Assembly (NCBI RefSeq): GCF_036488675.1
Contig: NZ_CP133152.1
Span: 620,001-684,000 of the forward strand
Reading direction: 5' to 3'
DNA from: Sinorhizobium chiapasense
GTDB lineage: Bacteria > Pseudomonadota > Alphaproteobacteria > Rhizobiales > Rhizobiaceae
DNA length: 64,000 nucleotides
Positions 17,802-27,079 of this stretch are shown here, in pieces; within the stretch, counting starts at the first letter, position 1, and every line of letters begins with the position of its first letter. Under the pieces are notes generated by a model. The model was not told the origin of the DNA. It saw only the letters and a program-made list of their open reading frames with translations, and searched no databases. The translations under genes and the position numbers were made by a program.

Positions 17802-19586
17802 ATGCATCGGAAGCTGGCTGCAATTCTGGTCGGGGACTTTGTGGCCTCCACGTCGGCGATGGAGCTCGACGAGGAGCAGACGATCGCGCGCGTCGTCGAT
17901 TGCATGACGCTCATCGCCGAAATCGTCAAGAACTTCGGCGGCAGGGTATTCAACACGGCAGGAGATGCAATCCTTGCCGAGTTCTCCAGTCCCGTGAATG
18001 CGCTGCGGGCGGCGATGGAAGCGCGTCTGGCGATCGGATCTGTGCCACGCACCTGCACGCATGACATGCGCTTCGGCCTGCACGTCGCCGACGTTGCGGT
18101 CGTCGGCGACGACCTGCGTGGCGCCGGCGTGAACATTGCCTCGCGTATCGAAGCCTCCGCCGACCCGGGCGAGATCGAGGTCTCAGAGGCGCTCTACGAG
18201 CAGGTCCGCCGGATATCACCCTGCGCCTTCGAATCGATCGGTGAACGGCACCTGAAGGGCGTGTCGGAGCCGATCCAAATCTACCGCGTCGGCGCGGCCA
18301 TGGACCGCCACCGTTTCCAGGTCGCGCCGACGCGGGCGTCGCCTCCTTCATCGGTCAGACCGAACTCCGTGGCGGTCGCACCGTTCACCACGGCATCGAT
18401 CGCGGATCAGGACCAGACGTTTCTAGCGGAAGGAATGACCGATGATCTGACGCTCGAACTCAGCCGGCTGAAAAGCCTTTTCGTCACCTCGCGCTCGGCC
18501 TCGACGGTGTTGCGGACATCCGATCCGGTTGAAATCGGTAGATCGCTCGGCGTGCGCTATGTCGTGGCAGGCTCCGTCCGCAAGGCCGGCGGCTATGTCC
18601 GGCTCAACATCTCGCTCGCAGAGACGGATCAGGGGCATCTGGTGTGGTCGGATCGCATTCAACGCCCCTTCGAGGAAATTCTCGACGTCATGGATGAGAT
18701 CACCGCCCGTGTTGCGGCAACCGTTTCCGGTCGGATCGAACAGTCGGAGCTCACCACCGCGCGGCTGAAGCGGCCGGAGAGCATGTCCGCCTACGAATAC
18801 TACCTGCGCGGCCTCGACCATCACCGGCTGGCGGGGGTCGCCGATTTCCACCTTCACGAAGCGATGCACTGGTTCGAAGAGGCGATGAAAGCGGATCCGA
18901 GCTTTGGCCGGCCCTTTGCCATGCATGTCTGCTCGTGGAGTTCGCTGCCGAGCTTCGATCTGCACCTCGGTGAACTGCAGACGGCGCACGCGTTGGAACT
19001 CGATCCGACCGATCCGGAGGCGCACCGGATCATGGGGTCGATCAAGATGATGCGGCGCGATTTCGCTGCCTCGCGCTTTCATCATGAGAAAGCCATCGAG
19101 ATGGCGCCGAACGACGCTTACACGATCGGGCGATGTGCCGCGTTTTATCTCTTTGCAGGCGAGCCCGAACGAGCGCTCCAGTTGCTCGACCGTGCGGAAA
19201 CACTCGACCCGTTTCTACCGGTCTGGATAACGGAGGAGCGCGTCGCGTCGCTTTACGCGCTCGAACGTTACGCGGAGATGTTCGAGGTCTCGCATAAGCT
19301 GCCATTCCAGACGCGACGCACCTTTATCTACCGGATCGCAGCGCGGATGGCCTGTTCCGACCTCGACCGCGCCAAGCAGCTCGTCTCGCAGGCGCTTGCA
19401 CTCGACCCGACGCTCTCCGTCGAGTATTTGCGCAACCAGGAACTTTTCGAGGATGTTGCGATAACCGCGAGCCTGGTTGATCGAACACGTGCCGCAGGGC
19501 TCCCGGCGTCGCCCGCAACAGGCGAGCTTGCTCACGAATGCTCTCCGCTCAACGGCAGCGATGTGATCCAAAGCACGGTGGTTTAA
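17802..19586 (+). CDS. Class III adenylate/guanylate cyclase with TolB-like and TPR regions
   Basis: A 594-residue, apparently soluble protein. The N-terminal cyclase homology domain (about 1-170) has candidate metal Asp12 (VGDF) and Asp55 (NTAGDAILAEF), 43 residues apart as in class III enzymes, and the conserved GAGVNIASRIEASADPGEI segment. A CadC/TolB-like region (about 185-320) contains VAPFTT, FLAEGMTDDLTLELSR and YVVAGSVRK. TPR-like repeats fill the rest. Rhizobia carry many such cyclases. The output is probably cAMP and the C-terminal part senses an unknown partner. It is monocistronic. Confidence 0.88.
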   Translation: MHRKLAAILVGDFVASTSAMELDEEQTIARVVDCMTLIAEIVKNFGGRVFNTAGDAILAEFSSPVNALRAAMEARLAIGSVPRTCTHDMRFGLHVADVAVVGDDLRGAGVNIASRIEASADPGEIEVSEALYEQVRRISPCAFESIGERHLKGVSEPIQIYRVGAAMDRHRFQVAPTRASPPSSVRPNSVAVAPFTTASIADQDQTFLAEGMTDDLTLELSRLKSLFVTSRSASTVLRTSDPVEIGRSLGVRYVVAGSVRKAGGYVRLNISLAETDQGHLVWSDRIQRPFEEILDVMDEITARVAATVSGRIEQSELTTARLKRPESMSAYEYYLRGLDHHRLAGVADFHLHEAMHWFEEAMKADPSFGRPFAMHVCSWSSLPSFDLHLGELQTAHALELDPTDPEAHRIMGSIKMMRRDFAASRFHHEKAIEMAPNDAYTIGRCAAFYLFAGEPERALQLLDRAETLDPFLPVWITEERVASLYALERYAEMFEVSHKLPFQTRRTFIYRIAARMACSDLDRAKQLVSQALALDPTLSVEYLRNQELFEDVAITASLVDRTRAAGLPASPATGELAHECSPLNGSDVIQSTVV

Positions 19587-19696
19587 GGATCGCCAACGGT
19601 TCCATGTGTCATGGCCGCCGAGGCGATACCGCGTTGAGTGGCGTTGGCGTATAGAGAGCATGATTTTTGTATGGTCGGCTGGAAAGCGCGCATCGG

Positions 19697-20745
19697 TTAC
19701 TCGACCATGACGCGCACCGTGTGGATTGCGTTCCGTGCCCCTTCGACCGGTTGCGCTGCGCCGCCGGCTTCGATGGCGCGGGCGCAGAGTTGCGCGACGC
19801 CCCGATGGCTCGGCCGCCACTGCAGCGAAAAGGGCTGCCAGGCCCAGCCGCGCCTCGGCTCCAGCGTCGCGTGCCTGTAGTTGATGCCGCCATCGGTGCT
19901 GACTTGCACGCCAGCGATGCCGCGGAACGACCAGGCCCATCCCCAGATTTCGACTGGCTCGTGGAGCGCGACCGCTGCGTCGGGTGCCGGGGCCACGATG
20001 ATCGATTCCGGTGCCAGCGCCCAGACCGGCCGTCGCGGCGGCAGGCCGGCCGCGAGGTCGCGTGCATCGCTCGCGTCGTTATAAAGGGTCGTCGTGAAAA
20101 GCCCGTCCGCCCTCCGCGCGGCGAGTTGCAGTCGCCACAGCCATTTGACGCTGTTCGTGCCGTAGTAGCCCGGCACGACTAGCCGCGCCGGAAAGCCATG
20201 CTCCGCCGGTAGCGGCGCGCCATTCAGCTCGTAGGCGATGAGGACGCCGCCGGCGCTGAGCCGCTCGAGCGGCAGGTCCTTGAGATACCAGTCGCAGGAA
20301 GTTCCGGCGAATTCGCCGCCGTCGAGGCCGTAGGACCAAAGGAAGCGCGCATTGGCATCTACGCCAATCTCATTGAGGAGTTCGGCGAGGTCGACACCAC
20401 CCCAACAGACGTTGGCGACGCGGCGGGTCGGAACTGTCGGCTCCAGCGGACTGCCGCAGCATTGGTGCACCGTTTCGATCGTTTTCTTCGGGCGCGCTTT
20501 CAAATCATCCAGGTTCAGGATGTAGGCTCGCCCACGAGCCCGTCGATGCGGAGCGACCATTTCCGGGCGTCGACGCGGGGGACGCCCAGGTGGGCGAGGA
20601 CGAAGAGATCGTCGGTGGCGGTTCGAGCGTCTCCCATTTCGTGCGGACGCAGCTTGATGCGACGGAGGCCGCTCGGAGGATCCATCGGCGGTCGCTCAGG
20701 ATCGGCGAAGCGATCTCGGGCCTCATGCCCGTTGGTCTGGATCAT
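19697..20745 (-). pseudogene. Sulfite oxidase-like molybdopterin enzyme, frameshifted
   Basis: The product is split over two frames that join near 20525. The first 76-residue frame (20745 down to 20515) ends WSLRIDGLVGEPTS-stop. The second continues with YILNLDDLKARPKKTIE and runs to 19697. Together they give about 345 residues with the Mo-ligand Cys context (HQCCGS), the PGYYGTNSVKWLWRL substrate region and a dimerisation domain (STDGGINYRHATL). One missing base restores the frame. It could be a real inactivation or a sequencing error. The start at 20745 has AGGTG five bases upstream. Confidence 0.75.
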
Positions 20746-20821
20746 GGTTCACCTGCCTAGGAGGTCGAGGTCGCCCGCGCCGCGCCATGGATCCGCTACG
20801 GCACCGGCCCAACCGGCATCG

Positions 20822-21247
20822 TTACTCGGTATGCGGGGGCGCTGCGACCGCCCAGCTCGGATCGGCTCCGAATGGATGATCCATGAAAAACACCCAGGTC
20901 CCATCGGGTAGTCGGCGGTGAACCTCCATGCCGTGGTGATGCACTTCGGTCGGTTGGCCGTGCTTGTCGACCCCCTTGATCAGCCACTGAGAACGGGTCA
21001 TGGCGAAGTCGCCTGCCACCGTCGTATGGTGGGTAACCACATCCATGTGTGGCTTGAGGCCTATATAGGCCGCCATTGTCTTGCGGATGCCGTCGGCCCC
21101 GCGAGCAACCTTGGTCCCGCCGTGGACCGCATCGACCTGCACGATCGAGGCATCCGGATGATACATTGCTGCCGCAGCTTCGACATCCTGCGCGTTGAAG
21201 GCGCGAGCGAGCCAAAGATTGCAGAGTTCAGGGGAGGGAGCGCCCAT
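20822..21247 (-). CDS. NTF2/SnoaL-like fold protein
   Basis: A 141-residue protein from the ATG at 21247, which is preceded by AAGGAGGCTTTC; the longer in-frame extension is not supported. It contains FNAQDVEAAAAMYHPDASI, which is typical of small SnoaL/DUF4440-type proteins, and a His-rich EVHHHGMEVHRR strand. Such proteins are isomerases, hydrolases or ligand binders, and the fold alone does not assign a reaction. It is divergent from the LysR-type gene about 270 bp away, which may control it. Confidence 0.75.
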   Translation of the reverse strand: MGAPSPELCNLWLARAFNAQDVEAAAAMYHPDASIVQVDAVHGGTKVARGADGIRKTMAAYIGLKPHMDVVTHHTTVAGDFAMTRSQWLIKGVDKHGQPTEVHHHGMEVHRRLPDGTWVFFMDHPFGADPSWAVAAPPHTE

Positions 21248-21517
21248 GAAAGCCTCCTTTCGTTCGAATTCAGTTGTTGCTCGACAGAGAGGATAGTGGC
21301 AACAGGCGTGCAAGGCCCGTTGGCACTTCACAAGTCTTGCTTGCGGGATTGCAAGAGCGCGATGGGACTCAGTTCCTCCGGGATCCACGGCCGCGTGTTA
21401 AGGCGGACAGGGCGACTTCGAGCTCGTTGGTGGGTCGTTTCGAAGGCAGCAGCGACAGCCGACCTGTGATTTCGCGTAACGCGCTTGCGTGACCGCAAGT
21501 GCCGCCAGTGCTACAAA

Positions 21518-22459
21518 ATGAATATGGACGACTGGAATGCACTCAGGCTGGTGCTGGCGCTGCAGCGAGAAGGCAGCCTGACGGCGGTTGCGAAAAGGCT
21601 CGGCATCGATCATTCGACGGCGTTCCGGCGCCTCAACGCGCTGGAGGCGAACATCGGCGTGCGGCTTTTCGAGCGGCTGCCCGGCGGGGCCTATCGGCCG
21701 ACGACGGCCGGCGAGCGAATGGCAGCTGCTGCGGAGCGCATGGAGGATGAGGCACTCGCGCTTGACCGCGACATCACGGGCCGCGATCACCGGCTTGCCG
21801 GCCTCTTGCGCGTAACGTCATCCGAAACGCTCGCCTATCGCGCGCTGACGCGCCACATCGCCGTGTTCCGACAGGCTCATCCTGGCATCGTCGTCGAGCT
21901 GGTCATCGACAACCGCGTGCTCAGCCTGTCGCGGCGCGAAGCCGACATCGCGCTCAGGCCGATCCGGCCAAAGGAGGGCGATCTCTGGGGACGCAAGCTT
22001 GCCGATGTGGCATGGGCGCTCTATGGCGCGCCGTCCTATTTCGAAGCTCATGGCGGCCCCATCGCCGGGCCGGGCGAGCTCGGCCGCCACGCCATCATCG
22101 GCTGGGAGGAGGCGACGGCGGGAATAGAAGCGGCCGATTGGCTTGGGCGGGCAGCGCCGCCCGAAGCCTTCGTGTATCGCACGAACAGCCTGGTCAACCA
22201 GCTCGTTGCCGCCAAGTCCGGCATCGGTCTCGCACTTCTGCCCTGCTATCTCGGCGACGACGAACGTGGTCTCGTACATGCGCTGCCGGAGCCGTTGTCG
22301 GACCTGTCGGGTGAACTTTGGATCGTCACACACGACGATATCAAAGGCGCAGCCCGCGTGCGCGCCTTCTTCGATCTTGTTGGCGAGGGCCTGGCCCGCG
22401 AGCGCGAGCTGTTCGAAGGACGTCGGATGATGGAAGGGTACGCGGTCCGCAGAACCTGA
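21518..22459 (+). CDS. LysR-family transcriptional regulator
   Basis: About 313 residues. The winged helix (about residues 5-65) reads LRLVLALQREGSLTAVAKRLGIDHS with FRRLNALEANIGVRLFER, and a type-2 periplasmic-binding-like effector domain follows. The start could be ATG at 21518 or 21524; neither has a strong ribosome site. It is divergent from the NTF2-like gene, its most likely target, and convergent with wgeH of the EPS II cluster. Confidence 0.9.
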   Translation: MNMDDWNALRLVLALQREGSLTAVAKRLGIDHSTAFRRLNALEANIGVRLFERLPGGAYRPTTAGERMAAAAERMEDEALALDRDITGRDHRLAGLLRVTSSETLAYRALTRHIAVFRQAHPGIVVELVIDNRVLSLSRREADIALRPIRPKEGDLWGRKLADVAWALYGAPSYFEAHGGPIAGPGELGRHAIIGWEEATAGIEAADWLGRAAPPEAFVYRTNSLVNQLVAAKSGIGLALLPCYLGDDERGLVHALPEPLSDLSGELWIVTHDDIKGAARVRAFFDLVGEGLARERELFEGRRMMEGYAVRRT

Positions 22460-22514
22460 GGTTCTTTTATGCCGCCTAAAGCTGCAGCGGCCAAGGTGAT
22501 TTGACAGCCCGGAT

Positions 22515-23447
22515 CTAGAGCGCGCGAGCCATGCGGCTGTCAAGCTCCTGTAGCCGCCACGCGAAGCCCGCATCACCCGGTCGCAGCGCTACGACCTCCG
22601 CCAGCTTGTCGCGCGCAACCGCGAGTTCGCCATCGCGGATATGGCGGTTGGCGCGATGATAGAGGAAGTTGACCCGTTCGACCGGCGAAAAGCCGCCGCC
22701 GAAGCGCCGATGAACGCGATCGGCCCAGACGGGATGGCGGGCGATCGCCGTGACTGCGATCTGATAGGGACGCATGGGGGCATCGACTCGGGCCGAGCGA
22801 GCGATGGTGCGCAGGTTGGGGGTGTCGTCGGCACGGCAGGCCTCGATAAGCGAAAGGGCGCGCGTCGTTCCGGTGAATGCCCGGACAGTGCCATGACCCG
22901 TCATGTGCACGGGAACGAGGCGTGTATCCGCTTGCAGCGTCGCAATCCGCTCAGCGTGGCGGCGATCGACGACATGGAAGGGGTCGTAAAAAATATAGGC
23001 CCGACCGGCAGTGTGGTCGGTTGCAATCGACATGTTGGCGTGGAGGTCGGGCACGTAATGGCGAGTGAACCGGCCGTCGAAAGGCACAGACTTGGGATCT
23101 ATCGAGAGTTGCGGACAAAAGGCGATCACGACCGTGGCGTCGAAGCGCCGTCGGTAGCGTAGCGCCGCATAGCCGCCCTGCGAATGGCCGTAGAGGATGC
23201 GCTCCGACGCTGTGCGAAGTATCGGTGCCGCCGCGCTCACCGCCTTCACGACGCTTGCCGCCGGGAACCAGTTCGGCCGCCTGCTGATAAAGCCGAGCGC
23301 AGCAATGTCTGCCTTTTCGCAAAACCGCTGACCCCAGAAGCGACTGCCGTTCGCCTGCATTTCCATTTCATTGAAGGTGACGAGAAGATACTCCGACGAT
23401 CCGGGGCGATGTATCACCTCGAGGTTTTCGTCGGAATAGATGATCAT
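22515..23447 (-). CDS. wgeH: EPS II cluster protein WgeH (ExpE8), alpha/beta-hydrolase-like
   Basis: A 310-residue protein, last gene of the minus-strand wge operon. A GHSQGGYAALRY nucleophile-elbow-like motif near residue 85 and later Asp/His candidates (FYDPFHVVD, HMTGHGT) suggest an alpha/beta hydrolase fold. The C-terminus (NFLYHRANRHIRDGELAVARDKL) looks like a short TPR-type helical region. The start at 23447 has GGAG seven bases upstream. It may act as an esterase or acyltransferase on galactoglucan substituents, but this is inference. The name comes from operon position. Confidence 0.8.
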   Translation of the reverse strand: MIIYSDENLEVIHRPGSSEYLLVTFNEMEMQANGSRFWGQRFCEKADIAALGFISRRPNWFPAASVVKAVSAAAPILRTASERILYGHSQGGYAALRYRRRFDATVVIAFCPQLSIDPKSVPFDGRFTRHYVPDLHANMSIATDHTAGRAYIFYDPFHVVDRRHAERIATLQADTRLVPVHMTGHGTVRAFTGTTRALSLIEACRADDTPNLRTIARSARVDAPMRPYQIAVTAIARHPVWADRVHRRFGGGFSPVERVNFLYHRANRHIRDGELAVARDKLAEVVALRPGDAGFAWRLQELDSRMARAL

Positions 23448-23536
23448 ATGAAGACTCCGGGACAAATTTGGCCGCACCGCGAACTTGTTGTCGCTTCACC
23501 CTTCGGGAAACATGACGCGCTTCTTCCCAAGAGGTC

Positions 23537-24856
23537 TCAGGCGGTCAGCGAGACCGGATCGTAGCGCCCGCCATTCATCGCGCTCCGTTTTTTTCTGAGG
23601 AGCCGGCGATAGAGGTCTGCGTGGGCGCGAGCGGCGTCGACATGGCTGGTCGGCGGGCGCAGGCTTGCACGCAGTCGATCCCAAGCCTGTGGCTCGCGCA
23701 CGACTTCGATGAGTCGATCGGCCAGGTCCTGCGCGCTGCCGGCGCGGAAGTGCAGCCCGTCCCTCCCGTCCCGAACTTTTTCGGCCATGCCGCCGATGTC
23801 GGAGCAGATGATCGGCCGACGGTGGTGCAACGCTTCCTGGATAACCATCGGCGAGTTCTCCCACCAGGTGGACGGCAGGACCACCCAGTCGACGGAGCGC
23901 ATCAGCCGCGGCATGTCCCCGTTTTGATAGGCACCATAGAAGCGCACCCTGCGGCCCGCCTCGTCCATGAGCTTCTTGACCCGGTCCTGGAATTCGGTGG
24001 GCTGGCGTTCGAGGTTGCCGCCGAAGATCATCAGGCAGGAATCCTCGCCCCAAATCTCCTGCGGCACGCGTGAAACGGCATCGATGAGCACATCGATGCC
24101 CTTGAAGGGCGTCATCTGCCCGAAATAGGCGAAGCGGTTTCGCCGGGCGGTCTGAGCCGGCAGGTCTCGCACGGGCGCGACCTCGCCGGGCACTATCCCA
24201 TTGTCGATTACGGAGAGTTTCTCCGCGTCGATTCCCCATTCGACATACCGCGTGGCGAGGAACATGCTTGGGGAGACGAAGGCGTCGGCAAGGCCGAGCA
24301 TCCCGCACAGGAACTGTTCGCGCTTCAGGAAACGGGACACCGGGATTTCGGGAAAGCATCCGTGGCAGCCGATGGGAGAAGCCCTGCTGCAGAGTTGGCC
24401 TGAAGGCCGCTTCACCATTTGCCCGTGATTGTGGCAGATCGAAAGATATTCGTGGAAGGTCACCACGATGATCGATTCAGGCAATGCCTCGCGAAGGGCG
24501 TAGAGGGCCTCCACTCCCATGCCGATCAGGTGATGGAAGTGAACCACATGGGGGGTGAGATCGCCGACAAAGCGCAGGAGGTCGCGACGGATTGCTTCGG
24601 TATCGCCGTTGGAGAGGAAGAAGTGGTCGTAGTCGTCGGCGTGGAAGAGGACTTCATCCGGCGCGAGGCGGTGGCTCATGAGCGCCGACGCACCGTGGCG
24701 CGGGACGGGATGGCCGACGCGGGCCAGATAGATCGATTCAACTCCCGGCAACGTGTTCAGGCCCTTGTGAAGGCTATGGGACGCCGTCTCCGCCCCGCCA
24801 AGCGACATCACCGGATGGCCATGTGAAACAACGAGAACACGGAGCCGATCGCTCAT
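23537..24856 (-). CDS. wgeG: Glycosyltransferase WgeG (ExpE7), GT4-like
   Basis: A 439-residue GT-B glycosyltransferase with the family-4 C-terminal EX7E motif in LPSTWWENSPMVIQEALHH. The N-terminus (VVSHGHPVMSLGGAETASHSL) is the acceptor-side Rossmann fold. Its start overlaps the wgeF stop (24853-24856), so the two are coupled. It is clearly paralogous to WgeD in the same operon, sharing the HxHHL, CHxxGxMV and CFxxI segments. It is expected to add Glc or Gal to the galactoglucan repeat at the cytoplasmic membrane. Confidence 0.9.
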   Translation of the reverse strand: MSDRLRVLVVSHGHPVMSLGGAETASHSLHKGLNTLPGVESIYLARVGHPVPRHGASALMSHRLAPDEVLFHADDYDHFFLSNGDTEAIRRDLLRFVGDLTPHVVHFHHLIGMGVEALYALREALPESIIVVTFHEYLSICHNHGQMVKRPSGQLCSRASPIGCHGCFPEIPVSRFLKREQFLCGMLGLADAFVSPSMFLATRYVEWGIDAEKLSVIDNGIVPGEVAPVRDLPAQTARRNRFAYFGQMTPFKGIDVLIDAVSRVPQEIWGEDSCLMIFGGNLERQPTEFQDRVKKLMDEAGRRVRFYGAYQNGDMPRLMRSVDWVVLPSTWWENSPMVIQEALHHRRPIICSDIGGMAEKVRDGRDGLHFRAGSAQDLADRLIEVVREPQAWDRLRASLRPPTSHVDAARAHADLYRRLLRKKRSAMNGGRYDPVSLTA

Positions 24857-27069
24857 ACGGAGACCTCCTCGAACCAATTGTCTTCGCGAGCCGGAGCCCA
24901 GCGGGAAGCAAATATTTTTCGATCGATCCGCTCCACGAGGGGAGCGAGTGCCGCCGTCGTTGCGCCGGACGACTCATCAGCGCCTAGCATCTGCACCGCT
25001 GGCAGCCAGTACGAGGATATTCCGGAACGGCCGAGCCTCAGGCCAAGCTCTAGTCCCTTTTGCTGAGAGCCGAGATAGCCGCCGGAAAAGCCTCCCGCAG
25101 CGAGGAAGGCCTCGCGCGGCATGATGCAGCACTCGAAAGATGCTGCCGCGACCTGGGTCAAGTTGAGGCCGGTTACGGCGCTCAGAGGGTAGCCGGCATA
25201 GCGGCTCGACGCCGGATATTCGGATTGCCCGGCCGGCCAGCTTCCGGCCCAGCGGACTGAATGGTCCTCGTAGGCAAGCGTGGGGGATATGACGCCTCCC
25301 TGCGCATCACGGGCGGCGACGAGCTTGCCGTACCAGCCGGCTCGGACCGGCAGCAGCGAGCCGGCAAGCAGCACCACCGCCTCATGCGACAGTGCCCGGA
25401 CCCCCGCTTCCAGGAGGTCGTAGAGATCGCCGCTCTCCTCAGCCGCCATAAGCTTTAGCGACAGCCGGTAGAATTGCGCGATTTCTTTGATGCGGCTGGC
25501 CTGCCGCCGAAAGCGTTCTGCTGGCAGGACGAGTGCGATAGGCGCAAGGCGGGTTTCGGGATCGAGCGCCAGGAGTCCGAGGATGGGCGCAATGTCTCCG
25601 TCTTCAGAGTCCTCGGCGGCTATGATGATCGGCGGACCTCCTGCCTGCTCGAACGGACCCGCGTCGACGGTGGCACCAATCCATGGAGAAGTCCTCTCTG
25701 ATGCGCACAGGAAGGGAACAATCTGGCGATCGACGATTTCTGCGATCCCCCAGCGTTCCGGATCGATGGAACTGAACTGGCGAAGGACGGCCAAGCGCGG
25801 CGGAACGCGGACCGGTGTGAGTGGCATGAAGGCGCGACGGGAATCCTTCAGCGTCAGCTCCAGATGGAGGGGGGGCCCCGAATCCCAACCGGGGCTGCTC
25901 GCAAAGGCGATGAAGCCGTGGGGATGGCCTCGATGGCCGAATGCGCTCCGGAACGCCGGCTCATCGGTGAACGCGTCCGTCACGTCGGAGCGCTCCAGCC
26001 GACTCCAGTGATCGTCCAGCCGCGCTGCTGCCCGTTCGCCACAGAGCTTCACGCTTTGCACGTGCGCTTCGGGGTCAAGCAGCCAGCCCGAGATCAGCAA
26101 TGCGCCTCCGCTCGCTTGAAAGGCGCTGTCTATTCCCATCCGAACCGGGACAGGGAGCGTGGAGACCGTCTCGCGGCCCTCGAAGCTGTTTGCGGCCGAG
26201 CGCAGTTCCAGGAGAACCTGCGGTGAACTGCGGGTCTGAAGCAGCACGGAGCGAATATGCCCCGGTGTGTCCGAAGGGCTGGCGACCTGTCGGTGCTCAT
26301 GAACCGGCGTATACCGCCAGCCTCCACGCCCGCGATAGACGAGCCCCTCGATGTCACGGCACCGGAGCGGCTCTTTCGTCGAAAGCAGTCCGACGAAGCC
26401 CGAGCCTCCCGCCGGAACGTCCTGACGGAGAAAAGTGGCAATCCCACAGTCGCAAGGGACGGGCTTGCCGCTATTCACCACCACGCGGCAGCTACCGGGT
26501 TCGATACTGCGGCCCCACCCTTTGACGAAGATCACTCCGTCCTGTGTTTCGCCGAGGAGTTCTACGAAACCGTCGCTCCCCTTTGGGAACTGCAACAGAG
26601 CGATTGTCGCGGCAAGCCTTCGCGGCCCGATAGTTCCTTGCATCAGCGCATCGGCCAGCGAATCCAGCGTGTCGCGGAGTTGCTCCCCGGCAAGCTCCGC
26701 CAGGATCGCAGCGGCATCGCTCACTGGGACTAGTCGCGGGGTGAAGATGTATCGCTTGCCGGCCTCCTCCTCCTCCCCGAGGCGGAGCGTGGTGAGCGGA
26801 CGATCGGTGTCTTTCATTTGCAGCAACGCAGCGAACCCATGCGTGGCCGATCTCGAAGGCAAGGCCAAGCGCCAGCCAATGACGGAGGCCGTCACTCGGG
26901 TGGCGACGTCGTCGTTGATCTCCGCCAACAGTGTTCCGGCCATTGGTTCGCCCGTACCGATGACGAGCAGAAATCCTTCGTCGACCGGGCAGGCGAGGAC
27001 TCGTCCACCCTTCATGATCCTGGTAGCAAGCTGCGAAGCCAAAGGAAGTGCCTGTTCTACAGCGACCAT
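24853..27069 (-). CDS. wgeF: WgeF (ExpE6): large protein with degenerate GT2-like C-terminus
   Basis: A 738-residue protein. The N-terminal half is unassigned; a GW-DP module (GGALLISGWLLDPEAHV) lies near the middle. The C-terminal third aligns without gaps to the GT2 domain of WgeB over key segments. However, the DxD-equivalent LNSDV is LAGSL (about 568-572) and the catalytic YEDSDL is QKGLEL. It therefore looks like a pseudo-glycosyltransferase. The ATG at 27069 follows the wgeE stop by ten bases, with AGGG in between. The name is assigned by operon order. Confidence 0.82.
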   Translation of the reverse strand: MVAVEQALPLASQLATRIMKGGRVLACPVDEGFLLVIGTGEPMAGTLLAEINDDVATRVTASVIGWRLALPSRSATHGFAALLQMKDTDRPLTTLRLGEEEEAGKRYIFTPRLVPVSDAAAILAELAGEQLRDTLDSLADALMQGTIGPRRLAATIALLQFPKGSDGFVELLGETQDGVIFVKGWGRSIEPGSCRVVVNSGKPVPCDCGIATFLRQDVPAGGSGFVGLLSTKEPLRCRDIEGLVYRGRGGWRYTPVHEHRQVASPSDTPGHIRSVLLQTRSSPQVLLELRSAANSFEGRETVSTLPVPVRMGIDSAFQASGGALLISGWLLDPEAHVQSVKLCGERAAARLDDHWSRLERSDVTDAFTDEPAFRSAFGHRGHPHGFIAFASSPGWDSGPPLHLELTLKDSRRAFMPLTPVRVPPRLAVLRQFSSIDPERWGIAEIVDRQIVPFLCASERTSPWIGATVDAGPFEQAGGPPIIIAAEDSEDGDIAPILGLLALDPETRLAPIALVLPAERFRRQASRIKEIAQFYRLSLKLMAAEESGDLYDLLEAGVRALSHEAVVLLAGSLLPVRAGWYGKLVAARDAQGGVISPTLAYEDHSVRWAGSWPAGQSEYPASSRYAGYPLSAVTGLNLTQVAAASFECCIMPREAFLAAGGFSGGYLGSQQKGLELGLRLGRSGISSYWLPAVQMLGADESSGATTAALAPLVERIDRKIFASRWAPAREDNWFEEVSV

Positions 27070-27079
27070 GTCGAGCCCT

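Noticed and set aside
17403..18083. 226-residue minus-strand frame across the cyclase start
   Set aside because: It overlaps both the 70-residue ORF and the cyclase domain in other frames. Its Arg-rich composition is typical of a shadow.
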